Assembly (NCBI GenBank): GCA_044337705.1 | Contig: JBIINB010000004.1 | Location: 14,893 to 78,892 of the forward strand | Length of the DNA: 64,000 nucleotides | Reading direction: 5' to 3' | Source: JBEISR01 sp044337705 | Lineage (GTDB): Bacteria; Planctomycetota; Planctomycetia; Pirellulales; Pirellulaceae | Shown: one piece after another, positions 17,101-26,153 of the stretch | How the letters are laid out: every line of letters starts with the position of its first letter | Position numbering within the stretch: position 1 is the first letter of the stretch | The notes under the pieces: model-generated | Seen by the model: the letters and a program-made list of their open reading frames with translations, nothing else | The model's database searches: none | Told to the model about the DNA's origin: nothing | Made by a program: the position numbers and the translations under genes

Positions 17101-18675
17101 GACCTTCACCGCAGCGAGCTTACGCAACAGCGCTTGGTCATCAGAGGCAGTCTTGATCGCCGTTTCCATATGCTTTTCGGCAGATGCGAAATCTCCCAGT
17201 GCATAGTAGCAGTCGCCCAGCATCAGTTCGTCAAACAGATTGGTTTGGTTATTGACAGATTGCTGTCTGATTCGCTTGAGAACTTCCAGTGCTTCTCTGG
17301 GTCGGCCACCTCGCAGCAAACCGGAAGCCTTCTGGCGGTCATTGACCAAACTTAAGTCGTTCCTCCTTCCGCGGGAATCAAACTGTGCTTTGAGGAGGAG
17401 GGTCTCCGTTTCCTTCGTCCATGACATCAGCTCGTCGTATTTGGCTTGCCGACCCAGCAAGTCGGCGACAGCCATTCGAGCTGCGATTCCCTGTTCATCG
17501 GCTCGATTCGCCAGTTTCGAGAGGGCAGCCACGGCCTCCTCATATTTCTCTTCGGAGGCCAGCAATTGGCCCTGCAGCATCACCAGTTGAGGGTCGACTT
17601 CCTTCGTTAGCTCCGTCGCCAAATTGACGTACTTCCATGATTCGTTCCTTGCAGCGGTCGACTCATCGGCGAGCGAAAGTCGACTGTTATCGAGATAGCG
17701 ACGGAAAAAGAAAGCCGCAGTGTTTATGATCAGATTCAGGTTGTTCGGGGCCAACTCCACGGCCTTGCGAAAATCAACTTCTGACTGTCTGGGATTCAGC
17801 TGTTGATTAGCGACTGCTCTCGAAACGAAGAAACGGCTTTCTTCCGTATGTGCCGGAGCCACACGCTCGAAATACGACTGAACCAGCTGCAGCCGTTTGG
17901 TCGCAGGAAGCTTGACTGCCGGATCATCCCAGGTGTAGTTGATTGCTTCCGGATTGATCAGGATGCTGGCGGCACATTCAAGCACGTCCAGATTGGTGCT
18001 TCCTTCATCCAGCACGGAAGTAATCGCCTGAAGCGGGGACTGCTCGATGAATTCTTCCTGCCCCCCCCCACGTTGATTCATACTCCCACCCCTTTTCGTC
18101 GCGACCTCTGGGGATTTGCGAGTCGAAAAGAGGCAGATGGCGAGGTTTTCGCGCAGCCAGAGCTGATCCTCTTGGGAGATTGCTGGCGCCATATCCAACA
18201 GAATGGACTGCGCTTCGTTGAAGGTATTGGGTGCTAGCGCCTGTCCCTCGAAGGATGCTCTCTTCATCAGCAGACGAACCAATGTCTTCTGCACCTCGAT
18301 GACCTTCGCCGAATCGGGCGGCGTCTGGGCGCGAAGCGTCCCCAAAACGCGAAAACCAAACGAAATCACATTCCGCAACAGCGGCGGGGTGCTGGCGACT
18401 TTCTCGCGAAGGGTCAATGAGTGGACCAATTCGGTCGTGTCGTTTGGATTCAGCGACAAGTAGCGATCGAGCAGTTCCGAGGCTCGATCCAATTCCTCAG
18501 CCTCCTCCGCAACACTCGACTGGGCTTTGATCGCTGTGGAGACGCGTCCAACCTGGAACCAGTAGGCTGCCACGAAAACCACGGAAACCAAGGCTAGACA
18601 GAGGATCGACTTCAGCAAAAAGCGATAGTTGAGCTCCGGGCGGTAGTGCCTGTGACGAGCTTCCGATTTTGGCAT
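14110..18675 (-). CDS. Giant membrane-anchored TPR protein of the exosortase operon
   Basis: At 1521 residues this is the largest product of the operon. Residues ~20-45 are a single membrane segment (FLLKSILCLALVSVVFVAAYW) after a short basic cytoplasmic N-terminus. Almost all of the rest is helical TPR-like repeats, clearest at the C-terminus (EDLRLQFTLANMYLSRGNTE, NSAALNNLANILLEDP, ALMLDTKGSILLKMDKPQ). Exopolysaccharide and PEP-CTERM loci often encode such large TPR proteins, thought to scaffold polymer synthesis or export. No enzymatic motif is visible. A run of nine G on the coding strand (complement of 18061-18069) encodes GGG in a Gln-rich segment and may be prone to slippage. GGGAA lies about 8 bases before the ATG. 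Confidence 0.85.
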   Translation of the reverse strand: MPKSEARHRHYRPELNYRFLLKSILCLALVSVVFVAAYWFQVGRVSTAIKAQSSVAEEAEELDRASELLDRYLSLNPNDTTELVHSLTLREKVASTPPLLRNVISFGFRVLGTLRAQTPPDSAKVIEVQKTLVRLLMKRASFEGQALAPNTFNEAQSILLDMAPAISQEDQLWLRENLAICLFSTRKSPEVATKRGGSMNQRGGGQEEFIEQSPLQAITSVLDEGSTNLDVLECAASILINPEAINYTWDDPAVKLPATKRLQLVQSYFERVAPAHTEESRFFVSRAVANQQLNPRQSEVDFRKAVELAPNNLNLIINTAAFFFRRYLDNSRLSLADESTAARNESWKYVNLATELTKEVDPQLVMLQGQLLASEEKYEEAVAALSKLANRADEQGIAARMAVADLLGRQAKYDELMSWTKETETLLLKAQFDSRGRRNDLSLVNDRQKASGLLRGGRPREALEVLKRIRQQSVNNQTNLFDELMLGDCYYALGDFASAEKHMETAIKTASDDQALLRKLAAVKVSLFRPAEAASIIRKIPSKTMEDWLLLGKSIFLAKSIDRSNEGTSQEMAQAFRFAREASVNQNPSKEFQWNLDLFELLARNQADDATKITKEELGLGLLELIERYPGEEQLANSVMSILVQENMRELAQQVREQAIKQSPNSWLSISMKVDTAMNGQQAAEAFQLLQTFLAGHPNENAAWSATIRLFAFPGFPFARDSSVWDLLPKVSATQLNSILRQWMRLPFDLPMSQDAFDHWVSRTQWLVTYLTDHPDSTPAWGNVLKTSIAVSKAERGSSAEPLEALVANCKTEHESLPEVHLLAGRLSILNSKPSDALVHLKEAERLGLSTDRVSEAILSCLLLTGRTAEASLYLRELGESVFRSGRLSQLAISMASSEEGNRLDIARKAANLRPGDPVSWITLTNLLIFEAKKYPLDQRKRWTDEALGAIQKAKNIRPLDPVIEKAFLFDIATTLGEKENALEVLKQLEQVDAKPPLAKNLTVASMHESLGQFAEGIAVLEAARVDYPDDNRLLENLGKLYHATNQVEPLIQILGVQLAKDPENLNLRRRYASQLAFRGRPEDWERAEKLLNNEGVSDTDVDTRIKVQLLLTRGREADLIKAQALMETLLRKSTAPTPEDRFALAQIYERSLRLSVSRNTDPEKMKDLREKVFELIRSIASTPSPDVRHLLFAVRFCLENGMIDDAKSFAARVESIGGNSLESAEVKARIHVYENAKELAIQELERWVNLETAQRKDKASRSDVFRKTSVAFKSLEIFDKALEYAKKAYDESPDNGLYLVSIVGDPKNQAPRTDVIAQLRARAEKTRAAEDVILLGDLIAASPADSLELKSLEPFFSEVLQSHPEDLRLQFTLANMYLSRGNTEQASRLYRSILEKNPANSAALNNLANILLEDPTSVAEALNCIEKALFQEPGNALMLDTKGSILLKMDKPQEAIQVLESALTISNDPRIGLHLFDALRRSGRNEEAANILRKIDREELSRSLLSPDDQKILDSIKGTP
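18061..18069. repeat. Nine-base homopolymer inside the TPR gene
   Basis: Nine consecutive C on the plus strand, reading as GGG GGG GGG in the TPR gene. A one-base slip would truncate the protein after about residue 205. Confidence 0.8.
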
Positions 18676-18727
18676 AGCTTTGGTTCCCAGATGCGGATCT
18701 CAGCCCGTCGTTAGCAGCCATTCAGAT

Positions 18728-20977
18728 TCAGCTCTGCGAGCGATCCCAATTCCCATAGGCATAATCGCCGTAGTACTTCGAATACTCCCTGAATGGGACG
18801 CCAGAGAGCACGGCCCCTGCGACATTGGCACCAGCCGCTTCCAGCTTGTTGACCGCCTGCATGAGCTGCTCTACCCGGCTCCGGTCCCGCAACGCACAGA
18901 CTAGGCAGTAATCGACCGACCTGGCATAAATCAGCGACTCGCTGGCCGGCAAAATCGGTGGGGTGTCGATGATGACGTAGTCATAGCTTTCTTTCGCTTT
19001 TTCAATCAGTCGATCAATGGCTCCCTGAGACAACAGTCGGTGCGGGCTCCCTTTCAGATAGCCCGCATGCAGGATGTGCACCTGGCTACTCCAATCTCGA
19101 TCGATCACTTCGGACAAATCGTTTTCACCGCTGAGGAAGCCAGCCAACCCGGAGTTCATCTTCCGATCGAAAACGTGGTGCACGTCAGGAGCCCGCATGT
19201 CTCCATCGATCAGAAGAACTACTTTGCCCGTCGATCTGGCGATACTCAAAGCCAATTGGCATGCTACAGTCGTTTTGCCTTCGGCTGCCAAGGCGCTGGT
19301 TACGGCCAGAGTTCGGGCCTGCTTGAGATTGGGCGACAGCACCAGCGACATCGTCAGCGAGTCGATACTTTCCTCGTAAAGCCGTAGAGCCTTCTCCGCC
19401 CTCTTACTGCCCGGGTCTGCCGAATAGGGGAGGGCAGAAATCTCACCGAGCACCAGCATTTCCGATTGTTTTTCAAGGCTCATCGCACTGTCGATGCGAT
19501 GCGAACGCAATTCCAGGCCGAAAGCGATCAGCAGAGGGAGAACCAAGCCAATCGCGTTGGCCAAGAGAAGCTGCTTCAGAGGAAGCGATTCAACCGGCAG
19601 TTTGGGAGGGGTTGATCTTTGGAGTTCGCGAATCGGCTCCAGGCTCTCTCGTTCCGTCGCCAAAGCGACACTGCGATCATGGATCTGACCGCGGGTCTTC
19701 TGCCACTCCAGCAGATCAGCCTCCGCAAACTGCAATTCCGCGCCTCCAGATCCGGTCAGTTTCATCATGCTGATGAACTCCTTGATCTGCCCCTCAAGGC
19801 TAGCCCGACGATCCTTCAGCGTTTTGACTTTCTCTGCGATTTCAGAGACCGATTTCTTCCGCTCCTCGACACCTTCCCCGGCAATCCTTTGCTTCGAAGT
19901 CTCGAGGATCTGCTTCTTCATGTCTTCACGCTTGGATTCGAGAATCGCCTTTTCCGAAATCTGCTGTTGATAGACCGGATTTCGCTCCCCAACACTGGAT
20001 GCTTTCAATTTATCCAGTCGGAATTCGATTTCCTTGATTCGAGCATCCAGGGCTTGGATGGCTGGCGAGGAAGTCACCTCTTGATCGGCCAGCAGTGCAA
20101 TCGAATCCTGGCTCATCTGCAACTGAGCCGACTGCTGTGCCTCGGCCAATGCGGTTTCGGTCGTCGCGATTTCACTCGACAGTTGGAATCGTTCCAATCT
20201 CAGCTTGTCGACGTAAGTGCTGTCGTACACGCCGGAAGCACCCTGACGGACCGGTGTGTCAAGCGTGATGGCAGATGAGCTGAGGTCGCGAACGCGGTTT
20301 TTCGCCAGTTCCACTTCCGCTTCCGCTTTCTCCAACGCCGCCTTGACGACCTGCTGGCGTGCGGTCAATTCAAACTGATCGATGAACGACTTCTGCGATA
20401 GGTACTCATCGACGGTGATATTCAAAAGAGATGAAGCGATGGCGGGGTCGGAGGCATCGCAGGTCACCTCAATCATCGTGTTGGAGGCAGCACCCGCAAG
20501 ATTGATCGCTTTGCGAACTTCCGCGGCAGGATCTTTCGAGTTGCGGATCATAGGCATCTGCGCTACCACCGGATTAGCGATCACCTTGTCGATCACCTTG
20601 TCGCTCTTGATCAAAAACTTCTGAAATGCGATCAAGGACATCGGCGTGCTCTGCATGCTCGAATTGGAATAAATCACACTGCTGTTCGGGTCGATCAGCA
20701 GCGAGAAGGAGGCTCGGTACGTCGGCTTAAAAAGCGAGAGGACAATCCCTGAGGCAATTGCACAACCGACAATCGCGACCGGAAGGGCCCAGGACCACGA
20801 ATTTCGAAGCAGTCTCAATGCGAAGGCAGCATCGATCGTAGGAAGTTTCGGGTCAGAAGACCTTTGGATAAAGGATCGGTCGGTCGGACCTTTCCCAGGA
20901 ATCGGTTCGCTGCGCACGTCGATAACCTGGGCCGAGCGATCCCGTTCGAGGTATCCAGAGGGATTCGGGGAATTCAT
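18728..20977 (-). CDS. Polysaccharide chain-length determinant / tyrosine autokinase (Wzc-like)
   Basis: The 749-residue protein couples a Wzz-type periplasmic domain to a cytoplasmic BY-kinase and controls exopolysaccharide polymerisation and export. Order: first membrane helix (~58-83, SWALPVAIVGCAIASGIVLSL), Wzz domain, long coiled coil (~200-420), second membrane helix (~470-490, LLLANAIGLVLPLLIAFGLEL), kinase. The kinase shows Walker A AAEGKTT, Walker A' VLLIDGDMR and Walker B DYVIIDTPP. The C-terminal end carries a tyrosine cluster (REYSKYYGDYAYGNW), the expected autophosphorylation site. It lies between the exosortase and TPR genes on one strand, 52 bp before the TPR gene. Confidence 0.93.
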   Translation of the reverse strand: MNSPNPSGYLERDRSAQVIDVRSEPIPGKGPTDRSFIQRSSDPKLPTIDAAFALRLLRNSWSWALPVAIVGCAIASGIVLSLFKPTYRASFSLLIDPNSSVIYSNSSMQSTPMSLIAFQKFLIKSDKVIDKVIANPVVAQMPMIRNSKDPAAEVRKAINLAGAASNTMIEVTCDASDPAIASSLLNITVDEYLSQKSFIDQFELTARQQVVKAALEKAEAEVELAKNRVRDLSSSAITLDTPVRQGASGVYDSTYVDKLRLERFQLSSEIATTETALAEAQQSAQLQMSQDSIALLADQEVTSSPAIQALDARIKEIEFRLDKLKASSVGERNPVYQQQISEKAILESKREDMKKQILETSKQRIAGEGVEERKKSVSEIAEKVKTLKDRRASLEGQIKEFISMMKLTGSGGAELQFAEADLLEWQKTRGQIHDRSVALATERESLEPIRELQRSTPPKLPVESLPLKQLLLANAIGLVLPLLIAFGLELRSHRIDSAMSLEKQSEMLVLGEISALPYSADPGSKRAEKALRLYEESIDSLTMSLVLSPNLKQARTLAVTSALAAEGKTTVACQLALSIARSTGKVVLLIDGDMRAPDVHHVFDRKMNSGLAGFLSGENDLSEVIDRDWSSQVHILHAGYLKGSPHRLLSQGAIDRLIEKAKESYDYVIIDTPPILPASESLIYARSVDYCLVCALRDRSRVEQLMQAVNKLEAAGANVAGAVLSGVPFREYSKYYGDYAYGNWDRSQS

Positions 20978-21061
20978 GTTTTCTATTCCAGGGCGATATC
21001 TTCAAAAAACTTCGGTCAATAGGGGCTCACGCTTCCTCCGACTCCCATCGGTAGAGCGAAG

Positions 21062-22153
21062 CTAACGCGACGGCTTTGGGTTGCGGGACCCTCCACCTGC
21101 CGGGATGAACAGGTGTCCCAAGTACCAAAGGAAAGCTCCGAAAAGGAGCGCCGCCAAGCCAATCATCAGAAATCCCATCAGATCGTGAGACACGTGCTTT
21201 GCCCATTCGCCAGGAAACCACTGAAACGCGAAGGCGGTCAATACGATTCGTGTCGCATTAGCAATCAATGCAATGGGAATGGTCGCCAACAAAATCAAAA
21301 GCCGCTCCAGCCAGGACTTGCGGCTCAAGACGCAGTAGACGTAACTCAGAGCGAACATCCCGAAGAAAATCCGCAACCCCGAACAAGCCCGTTCGACTTC
21401 CAGTTGATGTGGACCCAGGAGGATCGTCGTCCCTTCAGCAACCGCAGGTTGCCCCAGGGTCTGGAGGGTTGCGACACTCAATTTCGTCGCCACCAATTGC
21501 AGTGGCTGGCTGAACTGGTTCTCGATCCGAAATGGAAGTGGGATCATGAAGAACAGAAAACCCAAAGCTGGCATTGCCCACCACACCCACTTGCGGCCAT
21601 AAGCCAGCCAAGACAGACCAATTACGGAAAAGGGAATGGCCCAAGCTTCGGCGAAGTCATAAAAACCCCACGCACCAAAAATCCGAATCGCCAGCACCAA
21701 TGCCAGAAAAGGCAAAGCGAACCAGTGCCACCCCAGCTCCATTTTGGGCATCGAGTCGCGCCGATTCCAAAGCAGAAAAAGCGTCATCGGTACGACCAGC
21801 CATCCATGCGAATAGTCTGGCTCACGCTCCCATGTCTGAGTCAGATTCAGCAGCGAAGGCCAAAACGACCAGACGCAAGCAGCCCCAACCAACAGAAAAA
21901 ATAGAATGGATCCAGCGGAAAACTTTCCACTGAAGGGCATCCCACTGGCGATCACCGGGGCTCCGCCTTCAACAGCCAATGCAGCGGCCTGTGAGGGGAC
22001 GGCAGCGGCGACAACCTGGGACTCATTTCCTTCATCTTCCGACTGCTCAGGGACCTCCACAGAAGTCTGGTCAGGCCCCTTGGTGCGGTTGCCAATCCTT
22101 GAAAACTCCGGCTTCAGGATCGAAGACGGAGCCATATACTTCCGCTTTTTCAT
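21062..22153 (-). CDS. Exosortase (planctomycete type, probably XrtU)
   Basis: Exosortases are membrane cysteine transpeptidases that process proteins with C-terminal sorting signals. The 363-residue protein has a ~70-residue soluble N-terminus and then at least seven membrane helices. The catalytic triad is visible: Cys257 in VERACSGLRIFFG, Arg302 in IANATRIVLTAF and His323 in KHVSHDLMG. It is the first gene of the operon that continues with the tyrosine autokinase, TPR protein, EpsI and sugar transferase. The subtype is assigned from the planctomycete context, not from a distinctive motif. No target protein with a recognisable C-terminal sorting tail is encoded in this window. An ATG at 22135 is an alternative start. 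Confidence 0.88.
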   Translation of the reverse strand: MKKRKYMAPSSILKPEFSRIGNRTKGPDQTSVEVPEQSEDEGNESQVVAAAVPSQAAALAVEGGAPVIASGMPFSGKFSAGSILFFLLVGAACVWSFWPSLLNLTQTWEREPDYSHGWLVVPMTLFLLWNRRDSMPKMELGWHWFALPFLALVLAIRIFGAWGFYDFAEAWAIPFSVIGLSWLAYGRKWVWWAMPALGFLFFMIPLPFRIENQFSQPLQLVATKLSVATLQTLGQPAVAEGTTILLGPHQLEVERACSGLRIFFGMFALSYVYCVLSRKSWLERLLILLATIPIALIANATRIVLTAFAFQWFPGEWAKHVSHDLMGFLMIGLAALLFGAFLWYLGHLFIPAGGGSRNPKPSR

Positions 22154-22249
22154 GTCGCAAAACCAGTATCCAGAACCACGTTTGGAAGAATTTTCAAAAT
22201 AGCTGTAAATGCTAGGTCGTCAAGCTTCCCGAAATAACCCCCCACCAAC

Positions 22250-23812
22250 TCAGCGAAGGCCGGATTCAGCTCCCTTAGTTTCGCTTTCACCTGTTGGAAG
22301 AGTCGACGGTGACGACTGTTGTCCGAAATTCAAAATCAACAAGCGCCATCCGGGAGGAATCCGTGACCAGACAATCCATCCCAAGGAGATGGCGATCACG
22401 AACATCGACAGAATTCGCGCCAGCCTCCATCGGAATGCACGCTCCGCATCCTGCTTCCGCGACTCCACCAGCCGTTCCATCACCGACATTTCCTGGCGAG
22501 GCTGTTCGGCAACAATCACGGTGGGGCCTCGCTGAACCCGAGCAGCGCCCCGTGAAATTCCGTTGTATGGGGGGGGGACGACGGCAGGGGCAGCCGAAGG
22601 CTGGGATGCCGAAGAGGCCGGTTCCGTTCTTCGAAGTTCCGAGTTGATGCCTGCCAATGCCGCTTCCTGACTGGTTTGGCTGTCGCCGCGGAGGGATCGC
22701 CAAGGCCGCACCGCCGAAGGCTCAGAGGATGCTGAGGAAAACGAGGTTCCACTTCCCGCTCGGACGTCCGAAGCAAGCTGATTGGCCGGCGAGCCTAATC
22801 CTGCAGCAGGTTGCTCCATCGCCACTTCCGCTGAGGCCATGCGATCGACCTGCCCAGACTCCTCCGCTGCCGTTTGAAGCAAACCGCTGGTCCCGCCCGG
22901 AATCGAAACCACAGCCTGTGCTGGATGCTGCAGCGGACCCGCCGGAGCACCCTCCCATTGGGCTGCCACCGCTGCTGGCCGGTGTGAAGGCGCCTGATTG
23001 ACCCACTGGCCGGTGGCTATCTCATTGGGCGATAGGTCCAGTCCCGTCTGCCCGCCGCCACCAGAAACCCCCTCGGTTATCCTCTTGGCTACCAAATCCA
23101 CTTCACCGCAGCGCACTGAGTCCCCATCTCGCAACAACGAATGGTCTACTTCAGCATGCTGGCTCCATACCTTGCCGGGGGAGAATAGGTCGACGACCAT
23201 CAAACCTTCCGGAAACTCCAAAAATGCACAATGCAGTTCCGCAATCGATCGGTGACGCAGTCTAAGATCGCAGCGGACCGACTGCCCCAAGAAAGCGACC
23301 GAGTGCATCGGACGGAAGACATTCCTCCCCGGTTTTTTCGTCTCAATATCGAGCTCATGCATTGGGCTCTGCGACGTCTGTGCCAGTCCCAAATAGCGGT
23401 ACTCCAGTAAAGTCAGGCGATAGGGGCCGACGACGATCTCTTGCCCCGCCTTCCAAATCCCTGCAGCATGCCTCGCGAAAACTCCTGGACAAGAAAGGTC
23501 GTAAACAAAAACTCCTTCGTTAGTCGCATGCATGAAGACCGCTACTGGCGCTCCCAGCGCCGGCAACCACAGTTCGCACCGCTTCTCAGCCCCAAGCCGC
23601 GCGAATGGCTTCGACAAGTCAATAAACTGCTGCCCCTCCGCGACGGCGACCTTGATGCGCCAGCGCACCATCGGCCCTTCCTGCCGGACCAATCGATGAG
23701 GCAGTTCTTGTTGAGGAGTGGGTTTCATCGGCATCGGAAGTTTTACGTCTCCAGGAAGTCGACGAGAGCACCGATCATCTAGAACGACGCGTCCAAGCGA
23801 GAAAGAAGGCAT
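22250..23812 (-). CDS. FHA-domain protein with C-terminal membrane anchor
   Basis: The ~520-residue product seems to hold two FHA-like modules, which bind phosphothreonine peptides. The first (~60-130) reads FARLGAEKRCELWLPALG and later VFVYDLSCPG. The second (~160-240) reads VAFLGQSVRCDLRLRHRSIAELHCAFLEF, VVDLFSPG and LLRDGDSVRCG. Residues ~240-450 are a Pro/Ala/Ser-rich linker. A single hydrophobic helix (ILSMFVIAISLGWIVW) follows near the C-terminus, so the FHA modules are probably cytoplasmic. The start is uncertain: ATGs at 23812, 23734 and 23728 are possible and none has a strong ribosome-binding site. It lies 96 bp upstream of the exosortase gene on the same strand and may share its transcript. 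The second FHA module is clearer than the first. Confidence 0.75.
   Translation of the reverse strand: MPSFSLGRVVLDDRCSRRLPGDVKLPMPMKPTPQQELPHRLVRQEGPMVRWRIKVAVAEGQQFIDLSKPFARLGAEKRCELWLPALGAPVAVFMHATNEGVFVYDLSCPGVFARHAAGIWKAGQEIVVGPYRLTLLEYRYLGLAQTSQSPMHELDIETKKPGRNVFRPMHSVAFLGQSVRCDLRLRHRSIAELHCAFLEFPEGLMVVDLFSPGKVWSQHAEVDHSLLRDGDSVRCGEVDLVAKRITEGVSGGGGQTGLDLSPNEIATGQWVNQAPSHRPAAVAAQWEGAPAGPLQHPAQAVVSIPGGTSGLLQTAAEESGQVDRMASAEVAMEQPAAGLGSPANQLASDVRAGSGTSFSSASSEPSAVRPWRSLRGDSQTSQEAALAGINSELRRTEPASSASQPSAAPAVVPPPYNGISRGAARVQRGPTVIVAEQPRQEMSVMERLVESRKQDAERAFRWRLARILSMFVIAISLGWIVWSRIPPGWRLLILNFGQQSSPSTLPTGESETKGAESGLR
22569..22577. repeat. Nine-base G run inside the FHA-protein gene
   Basis: Nine G on the plus strand, read as Pro codons in the linker of the FHA protein. 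An eight-G run also lies just upstream of that gene (23823-23830). Confidence 0.7.
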
Positions 23813-24087
23813 ACACTTCAAAGGGGGGGGCTCATCTGTCTTTTAAGTATACTTCAGAGACTTCTTTCAGAATTCCAGATTCGCTTGGTTTTCATAAAAA
23901 TCGTCGTCCAGAGGGGGGTGGAAAATTGGGGTGGTCAATCGCCCCTAAGGGGCTTTTCTGGGGCGGAAAGTCTGCCTCAGTTGGAGCTCGTTGCTGGGCA
24001 GTTTGAGTGGAGTCCCGGAAATGGGGTTGCATGTCATGTGGACAGTTCGCCGGATGACTTGGGGGACCCGCATCTGGAAAGTCTTCG

Positions 24088-25776
24088 CTAGCCGAAGGGG
24101 ATGGCGGTTGCGTGGCTACTGGAGACAACAGGAAAATCCGGATTGAACTGACTGAGGAGCGTTCTGCCGCGGAGAATCCAGAGGGCGGTGCGGGGATCGA
24201 TCGGTTGTGTTCGGTCCTCTGGGGCCGGTTGGAGGGGCGCCGACCAAAGGATTTCGCCGTCGGTGGCAACGACCCCCTGCCGATCGCCGGCCGTCCATTG
24301 GGCCGCTAGGCTGACAGTCCCCAGCAAGGAGCCAACCCACTGGGGGGTGAGCTTGCCGGTTTGGAATTTCTCCAGTTGGTCCAGTAGCGGCTGGAGTTGC
24401 GGTCGCATGGCGGAAGCTGCTTCCGACCAAGAGCGATCCCAGATCTCCGGGTGGCTGACATGCCAACCTGCATAGGCTGCCAATTGATCGACTGCATCCA
24501 GGCCGATCAACGAGTTGGGAAGGCAATGGACGACGGGGCCTACGATCCCAATGTTCTGGATCAGGCCTCCGGGAATGGCGTGCCGAAAGTAGACCAGGTA
24601 GCAACGCTCCGGCTCTTGGTAGCCAGGCCAAAAGAGCTCATGGCTGAAGATCACCTCCAGGTGGTCCGGTGGCATCCCCAGGTTGGGGCGAGCAGCTAGC
24701 CAAAGTGCCATCAACGATTCGGCTTCTGACTCGGGCGTCCGGTACTCTGGATCGATTTCTTCCAGTCCGCCATCCCTGGTCGCATAGGCGATGACCCGCA
24801 TGCGCTCGGAGGGTTCCTTCGCCTTGGAAGCCAGATGAGCGGTTCCGTCCGCATGCCCAAGTCGCGACAGGGCGCTGGCGGCTTCTACCTGTATCCGCCG
24901 ATGACTGAGAGCCAGTGCCTGCCGCAGTTTCCCGACTGATTCCTCGTCCTGCATCAAAGCGACCATATCGCAAAGTGCCACCACCAGGGCGACGGATTCT
25001 TCCAGAATGCTCTGAATCTCTTCGATCGATTTGCCGTATCGCCCAGGCTCCTGCTCCATCACCCCCAATCTGCCCACGACCTGTCCCAGCAATCGCCGGA
25101 GCGTTTGCCGATGGTGTGCCAGCGGGTGCAAGGTGGTTTGGTTCAGACGCACCTGGTGATTGGCCACTTCGATTAAGGCCACCGTCTGTGCTGGCTCCAG
25201 AATTGAACTTCCCAGCAGGTCAAAGAAAGTAGATGCCGGCCAGGGAAAGGAAGCCATCAGAGGCTGCAGACCGATCGAAGATGCGCGCGAAGACTGGCAG
25301 GGAGATTCCTTCAGTTCGCGCGCCAGCCACTCGATCGCCGTGGAGTCTCGGCGGGTGGCGACCAGATGAAGCATCTGTCCTTCGAACTGTTCCCATCGGG
25401 CCAGTTGCGACCATCGTCGCAGTCCGCTCCAGAACGCCATCCAATTCCCGGTTTCCGTCTTCTCGATAGGGGCCTTCGCCGATGCGGGAATCGCAGGCCC
25501 CGACCATTCGACCAGCCGTCTCAGCCAAGCGGGCGGAGCGTTGGGATGATCGGTCCGCAGGGTTTCTTTCCTAAGAAACTCACCCCAGATTGGCTCCCGC
25601 TGAGACCACCACTTGGCCATCCCCTGCAAGCTCCATTCGGCCAAGGCTGGAGGGTGAAGCGTCGGTGGGATCGACGGCGAATCCTTGCTCTTGGAGCCTC
25701 CTGGAGCGTCCTGAACGGAAATGGCATGGTCAAGAAAGGCAACGCAATCAGCTACCCAACGCTCTCTTTGTGGCAT
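24088..25776 (-). CDS. HEAT-like repeat protein of unknown function
   Basis: The 562-residue product has no signal peptide or membrane segment and is probably cytoplasmic. It is Trp- and Leu-rich. The central part (~265-330) shows paired helices in a HEAT-like pattern (SVGKLRQALALSHRRIQVEAASALSRLGHADGTAHLA is typical in spacing). The C-terminal half contains GMPPDHLEVIFSHELFWPGYQ and YLVYFRHAIPGGL and does not match a family I know. It is divergent from the DEAD-box gene, with 377 bp between the start codons, and its stop lies 275 bp from the FHA gene start. The frame is long and free of stops, and protein composition fits the neighbours, so the gene is real; function unknown. Confidence 0.7.
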   Translation of the reverse strand: MPQRERWVADCVAFLDHAISVQDAPGGSKSKDSPSIPPTLHPPALAEWSLQGMAKWWSQREPIWGEFLRKETLRTDHPNAPPAWLRRLVEWSGPAIPASAKAPIEKTETGNWMAFWSGLRRWSQLARWEQFEGQMLHLVATRRDSTAIEWLARELKESPCQSSRASSIGLQPLMASFPWPASTFFDLLGSSILEPAQTVALIEVANHQVRLNQTTLHPLAHHRQTLRRLLGQVVGRLGVMEQEPGRYGKSIEEIQSILEESVALVVALCDMVALMQDEESVGKLRQALALSHRRIQVEAASALSRLGHADGTAHLASKAKEPSERMRVIAYATRDGGLEEIDPEYRTPESEAESLMALWLAARPNLGMPPDHLEVIFSHELFWPGYQEPERCYLVYFRHAIPGGLIQNIGIVGPVVHCLPNSLIGLDAVDQLAAYAGWHVSHPEIWDRSWSEAASAMRPQLQPLLDQLEKFQTGKLTPQWVGSLLGTVSLAAQWTAGDRQGVVATDGEILWSAPLQPAPEDRTQPIDPRTALWILRGRTLLSQFNPDFPVVSSSHATAIPFG

Positions 25777-26153
25777 CTGTCGACTCCGGGAACTGTAGAG
25801 AAGGCGATGGGAAACGATTGACCGGTCGGTCGCAAACGTCTATGCTCGTACTAATTGTTACGTCGAATGATTCCCTGCAAAGGTGCAGTCGATCTGCATC
25901 GCTGCGGAACCTATTGCACGTCGCTCTGTCCGCCTCGTGGGGGACTTCCCAGGCGCTGCAGTGGCGCTGCTTCAGTGCCGCTTGTTCAGTGGCACTGGTT
26001 TGGTGGCGGCGGTGGCTCGGTGGCGGCGCTGGCTCTGTGGCGCTGGACGTAGGGATCGTCGAGCTGGCACGGACGCGTCTCTTGGGCCCTGCCTTCCATT
26101 TGTCCGCCGTGCGCGGATTGCTCAAAGAGGCAGGAGGGGCTCCGCTAGTATTT
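25777..26153. other. Divergent intergenic region with micro-repeats
   Basis: This region separates the HEAT-like gene from the helicase gene and must hold both promoters. Bases 25953-26046 are a degenerate run of CAGTGGCGCTG / CAGTGCCGC / GGTGGCGG-type words. The helicase frame is open upstream through this stretch, but the translated sequence is not conserved-looking, so I treat it as non-coding. Confidence 0.5.

Noticed and set aside
25590..26153. 188-residue N-terminal extension of the DEAD-box helicase
   Set aside because: It overlaps the divergent gene, is compositionally repetitive and has no match to helicase N-terminal parts.
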